A DNA stretch of 37,825 nt from a virus, in IMG/VR virus record IMGVR_UViG_3300047510_000932, positions 1 to 37,825 of that record; one strand, written 5' to 3'. Below the pieces are notes generated by a model. That model was not told where the DNA came from. It saw only the letters and a list, made by a program, of their open reading frames with translations, and searched no databases. Numbering within the stretch: position 1 is the stretch's first letter; each line of letters opens with the position of its first letter. This document shows, one piece after another, positions 34,173 through 37,825 of this stretch. The translations under genes and the position numbers were made by a program.

Positions 34173-36872
34173 TTATCGACCTCTGGCAGATCCGTCAGCG
34201 TTTTGTGCACCTGGTAATCTTGCGTCGTCAATGTTGCTTGGCGTTACATAATCTGCACCTTGACGATCTCGATTTGTAACTTGTCCGGCGGCGTCGGCTT
34301 CAATTGACGGGACGCCGTCTGTTCTTGTGCTGCTAGGTCCTAGAGGAATAAATCCTCTACGAATCTGAAATGCGCCGCCTTCGTTTTTAGCTGCACTAAA
34401 ATGCATAGCATCGTCGATATCATCCCATGCTCCTCCCCATCCTAGCCCATGCTTGTTAGCTAGCTGGAGTGTATTAGGAGGCATATCCGTCATAGGAGCA
34501 TTTGCAGGTCGTGGACTAAAATATCCATTTGGAAATCCGTTCGTAACTACAGCAGGTGGATTAATATCAATCGCAGCACCACTGGCATGAATTGACCAGG
34601 CGCCGCCGCTGGTTATTTCTCGTTTAGCATATCCTATTAGTGTTTTGATTTCATAACCGGTGGCTTCGAGATCGTCTATAAAGGCTTGGAAGTTTGGAGC
34701 AAATAGTTCTGCAACTTGTGTAGTAAGTCCTCGTTTTCTAGTTCTAATAGTAGCCAACGGGCCGTCACCAACAAAAAAGTAGTTAGTAATATCATTGCCT
34801 GAAGGATCACCTCTAGTTGTATCAACTTGTATGTCGCCGCCATAGGTTCTTGCAGTTCCTTGTGGTACAGTGCCATTTACTAAACCCGAGTCTCCTGTTC
34901 CGCCATCGAATCCTGGAATGTTTCCTGATCCTAGAACAGTTTGACTTGTAGTAATAGATCCAAGATTTTTTGCAAATGTGTCAGGAGTAATTACTCTATC
35001 ATTGCTAGATAATGTACCTGGAGCTTCTCTGTCAGTTTTTTCCTTTTTAAATGCTTTCGGATTCATATTTTCATGATGTGTCCAAGGTTCATGCTGTGGA
35101 GCTCTTGTAAGAATACTTTCATAAGGAACAGGTTGTATTGCTCCTGGAAATACAAATGGTAGAACAATTGTAGGTAGCGGACTAGCTCTGTCTGCATCAA
35201 TTGCATCTATTGCTTGCAGAGCATTTTGTGCAGTTTGTGCTTGTGAACCAGAGGTTGCTAATCCGCTGTTCCAATGTATTTCAGCAGCATCGCCTGCTAT
35301 AACAGTTCCGCCCGACAAGCTAATACCGCTAGATGCACTGTCATAGATTGATCCGCTAGAAGTTCTAGATATACTTGAAGCATTTGATATGATTTCACCG
35401 GATGCTTGTTGACTTATTAACCCTGCTGATGTTTTATAGCTTTGTCCAACACTTACATCAACGTTGGCTGCTTTTAACATATAGTTTTGTCCAGCATTAT
35501 CGTGTATAGCACGACTGGATGTTCTGTAAAAACTGTGACCAGTTTTCATATGTGTATTTTTATCAGACAATATGTTAATGTTTTGATTAGCGTGTAGTTG
35601 ATAGTTTAACTTAACGGTTGTGTTTGATTCTAGATCTACAGCAATATCACTGTTGCCTTTTACTGTGAGTTTATAATCATGTCCTACAAAAAAGTTTGTA
35701 TCCCATACACTTTCTATTTGTACACGGCCGCTTTCCTTGTTGTCTAGATAATGTGCACCATCGCTATAACGAGCAGTAGCTTTCATATTGATGTTACGGC
35801 CTGCTTCTACATTAAAATCTCTTTCAGCAGTGAAATTAATGTCATTGTTCGACATGACACTAACACTGTCTTGTGCATGAATGTCTATTTTGCCATCTGA
35901 TGTGATTTCTATCCAAGCTGTACCACGACTGTTGCCTATGTAGATTAGATCTTCTGAATTGTGTAACAGTATTTGATGACCGGTTCTTGTTCGAATTCTA
36001 ACTAACTCGTTTTGAGGAATTGTTTCGTCGCCGCCGGTTTCACCTGCTTCTTTGTTTATATAGAATGGCGGACCTTCTTCAGCATGTGTAGCACGAACAA
36101 ACTTGTCGTCGCCATCATCCATAACAAAGCTTGAACCGCCTAGTCTGTTGAAGGGTACGTTAGCACGGCGTCCTTCTGGTCCTAGTTCTACTCTAGGGTT
36201 ACCTGCTCTTTTGTCTGCTGGTCCAGGTGTGCTTATACCAAAAACCATACTGGGCGAATCGCGTCTAGCACTACTAGTGGTTGTACCTCTAGTTTCGTCA
36301 AATATTAAACCTTGTACTTCCAGTACATTAGTAAAATCTTTATTGTAAGGTTTTTCAAACAGTGTTGGATCTATTAGTTCGCCGGTTTCTATTAACTTGT
36401 TGTATTCCCCAACAGGTAATTTTGCACCAACTAGATTTTGTGGTGTAGCATCAGTAGTGCGTTCTGTTGATGCACGACCGTCAGGAACCATAAAGTTCAT
36501 ATAATCGTCTTGTATACAACCAATCCAAAATCCAAAGTTAGGATTTCCTTCAGCAAATATAACTAATACTCTTGTGCCAATGTCCGGCGGCACTGCCCAA
36601 AATCCGTAACTTTTTTGAGTATTAGCATAACCATCTTCTATACCAACACCGCGGCTTGATGTAATTCCATAAAACGGAGACAGATATCTAACTGTTACTA
36701 GTTCCCCGCTGCGTTCTGGACTGTTGCCTGCACCTGTGTATTTGAGTAATTCTACTTCTAGATTGCCCATGTATTTAGGATCAAGATTGTTTACTACCAG
36801 TGCTTCATAAGGTCCTGAGTCTTTTACTATTGTATCTCTAGATGCGGTTCTTGTATAGTTTCCTGTAGTCAT
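34173..36872 (-). CDS. gp5: Baseplate central spike, gp5-like, with C-terminal M15-type peptidase domain
   Basis: 899 aa against 575 in T4 gp5. Residues about 15-125 are a gp5/VgrG OB-fold (YEALVVNNLDPKYMGNLEVE, SYGFWAVPPDIGTRVLVIFA, FGFWIGCIQDDYMN). Residues about 295-540 form the repetitive beta-helix of the membrane-piercing needle (ILLHNSEDLIYIGNSRG, KIDIHAQDSVSVMSNNDINF, DFNVEAGRNINMKA). There is no T4-lysozyme domain between them. Instead residues about 690-840 hold a peptidase M15/VanY-like domain: SIHASGAAIDINP with H762 and D769, and DDAMHF with D821 and H824, matching the family's HxxxxxxD and (E/D)xxH zinc and catalytic signature. Role: puncture the outer membrane and cut peptide cross-links of the host wall. 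It starts in a TAATG overlap with the gene upstream. Confidence 0.88.
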   Translation of the reverse strand: MTTGNYTRTASRDTIVKDSGPYEALVVNNLDPKYMGNLEVELLKYTGAGNSPERSGELVTVRYLSPFYGITSSRGVGIEDGYANTQKSYGFWAVPPDIGTRVLVIFAEGNPNFGFWIGCIQDDYMNFMVPDGRASTERTTDATPQNLVGAKLPVGEYNKLIETGELIDPTLFEKPYNKDFTNVLEVQGLIFDETRGTTTSSARRDSPSMVFGISTPGPADKRAGNPRVELGPEGRRANVPFNRLGGSSFVMDDGDDKFVRATHAEEGPPFYINKEAGETGGDETIPQNELVRIRTRTGHQILLHNSEDLIYIGNSRGTAWIEITSDGKIDIHAQDSVSVMSNNDINFTAERDFNVEAGRNINMKATARYSDGAHYLDNKESGRVQIESVWDTNFFVGHDYKLTVKGNSDIAVDLESNTTVKLNYQLHANQNINILSDKNTHMKTGHSFYRTSSRAIHDNAGQNYMLKAANVDVSVGQSYKTSAGLISQQASGEIISNASSISRTSSGSIYDSASSGISLSGGTVIAGDAAEIHWNSGLATSGSQAQTAQNALQAIDAIDADRASPLPTIVLPFVFPGAIQPVPYESILTRAPQHEPWTHHENMNPKAFKKEKTDREAPGTLSSNDRVITPDTFAKNLGSITTSQTVLGSGNIPGFDGGTGDSGLVNGTVPQGTARTYGGDIQVDTTRGDPSGNDITNYFFVGDGPLATIRTRKRGLTTQVAELFAPNFQAFIDDLEATGYEIKTLIGYAKREITSGGAWSIHASGAAIDINPPAVVTNGFPNGYFSPRPANAPMTDMPPNTLQLANKHGLGWGGAWDDIDDAMHFSAAKNEGGAFQIRRGFIPLGPSSTRTDGVPSIEADAAGQVTNRDRQGADYVTPSNIDDARLPGAQNADGSARGR

Positions 36873-37825
36873 TATCTTCGTCCTGAACTTACTGGGCTAG
36901 GTGGTGTTGATCTAGTGGGCGTAGCTGCTGTACTAGTGCCCGGCGGAGGCGATCCTGTAATTACTGCACTATCAAAAGAAGTTGCGTCTGTGGTCCGGCC
37001 GCCTGTAAGTGCAGAATTTAATGCATCAGCATTAAACAGTGATGCTGCACGATCTGCTATACCTGCAATTGCGCCGGTTGGATCTGTTAGAAGATTTCCT
37101 ACAGCACTAGTAACACTTGACTGTAGTTCAGCTACTTGGTTTAAAACTCCACTATCTAATTCTGGTGCAGGCACTGGAGTTTCTGAACCGCTATTAGTTA
37201 TTGCCACATTAGCAGGACCTATATTACCATTAATTACAGGAGTTGCAGATGCCGGTCCAGTGCCGTGTATTGATAGGTCTTTGATTTTTTCGCCTGTTCT
37301 AAAATCATATCTGTCATCTAAAGGATCTGTGTTTCTGTACTGATAGACAGCACCTGTAGCAGGTGGTAGTATTGTAGACGTTAGTGGTCTTGCACCTGCG
37401 TTTCCACCTACATATGCACCTACACCTACACCTGCGGCTTGCGCGGCTGCTTGTGATCTAGGAGTTGTTCCAGTTGATGGAACAACTCCACTCGGGCCAT
37501 CAGCGTTAACCGGTATAGTTGTCGAACCTCCTACACCTCCAGTTCTTATGTCTTCCAGTTCTTGATATATGGTATCAGTGCCTGCTTCTCTTTTTTGTAT
37601 TCTATTAGGATCGTTAGGGCCAGGATCAACTTTTGATCTATTTAAATTGTCTCCTGAATAATAACTTTCTCCCTTTTGCACAGGTCGATGTCTTCCGTTC
37701 ATAGCATATGGTACTGGCATACTTGCAAATTCTTGTGCCATTTTAATCATAAATCTATCAGTAGGTAATGTTCCAGCTAACCATTCATCTAATTGTCTAG
37801 CTTCTTTTAATAATTTCAATATTAG
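36872..37825 (-). CDS. Pro/Ser/Thr/Ala-rich protein upstream of the spike gene (start not in window or TTG)
   Basis: The frame runs open to the window edge. The first possible start inside is a TTG at 37819 (315 aa), so the true start may be outside. The first 60 residues look folded (LLKEARQLDEWLAGTLPTDRFMIKMAQEFASMPVPYAMNG). The remainder is mostly low-complexity Gly/Ala/Pro/Thr/Ser with short motifs such as YQYRNTDPLDDRYDFRTGEKI and LNQVAELQSSVTSAVGNLL, and ends PPSPVSSGRR. No Cys. This composition suggests a flexible virion or assembly protein. It is not similar to T4 gp53, which would be one guess from position. The stop overlaps the spike gene's start, so the products are likely made together and may interact. 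Confidence 0.65.
   Translation of the reverse strand, partial: LILKLLKEARQLDEWLAGTLPTDRFMIKMAQEFASMPVPYAMNGRHRPVQKGESYYSGDNLNRSKVDPGPNDPNRIQKREAGTDTIYQELEDIRTGGVGGSTTIPVNADGPSGVVPSTGTTPRSQAAAQAAGVGVGAYVGGNAGARPLTSTILPPATGAVYQYRNTDPLDDRYDFRTGEKIKDLSIHGTGPASATPVINGNIGPANVAITNSGSETPVPAPELDSGVLNQVAELQSSVTSAVGNLLTDPTGAIAGIADRAASLFNADALNSALTGGRTTDATSFDSAVITGSPPPGTSTAATPTRSTPPSPVSSGRR

Noticed and set aside
34173-36872. T4-type lysozyme domain in the spike protein
   Set aside because: The segment between the OB fold and the beta-helix lacks a recognisable lysozyme E...D...T pattern; enzymatic residues are found only in the C-terminal M15-like part.
36915-37343. Plus-strand open frame of 142 codons
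   Set aside because: Complementary shadow of the Pro/Ala/Thr-rich gene at 36872-37825; low-complexity reverse reading without start signals.
1-37825. tRNA genes, CRISPR arrays, insertion sequences or attachment sites
   Set aside because: Genes are packed with gaps of at most 65 bases, leaving no room for a tRNA cluster or array. No transposase, integrase or long direct repeat was found by reading.

Overview
The window is a 37.8 kb piece of a tailed-phage genome, most likely a marine T4-like myovirus related to pelagiphages and cyanophages. The evidence is gene content and order: a gp5-type central spike, then a gp25-type sheath-initiator/lysozyme-like protein, then a gp6-type baseplate wedge protein, then a giant virion protein, then a run of fibre genes ending in a tail-collar protein. 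T4-type late promoter boxes ([AG]ATAAATA) sit in the gaps between these genes. No host marker, tRNA, replication gene or head gene is present, so the host cannot be fixed from this sequence. The high A+T content and domain style fit a phage of an AT-rich marine bacterium.

Layout, read in the direction of transcription (almost everything is on the minus strand, so from the right edge to the left). (1) 37825-34173: an incomplete Pro/Ser/Thr/Ala-rich protein and a gp5-like spike with an N-terminal OB fold, a beta-helix and a C-terminal M15-type zinc peptidase. (2) 34157-30194: gp25 and an enlarged gp6. (3) 30194-14793: one uninterrupted reading frame of 5133 codons, about 41% of the window. It combines a cupredoxin-like domain, CBM5/12-like modules, FG-GAP-like repeats and many beta-rich modules. 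(4) 14773-6725: a small virion protein, three fibre proteins that share an N-terminal module but have different C-terminal tips (one with a tail-collar domain), and a pair of paralogous structural proteins.

(5) 6663-337: a more AT-rich cassette of seven tightly overlapping genes behind a near-consensus sigma70 promoter (TTGACT-N17-TATACT). It holds a conserved small protein, two tandem paralogous DxD glycosyltransferases, an unknown protein, a third DxD glycosyltransferase-like protein, a radical SAM protein with extra cysteines, and a 396-aa glycosyltransferase-like protein. (6) 1-345: the 3' end of a plus-strand gene that is a paralog of that 396-aa protein and meets it tail to tail.

Taken together, regions 1-4 encode the baseplate and the host-recognition fibres, expressed late. 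Region 5 looks like a sugar/radical-SAM modification cassette under separate, host-polymerase-type control. Its place directly after the fibre genes makes modification of virion fibres or of the host surface a reasonable but unproven idea. The most unusual items are the 5133-aa protein, the spike with a C-terminal peptidase, and the glycosyltransferase/radical-SAM operon with its own promoter.
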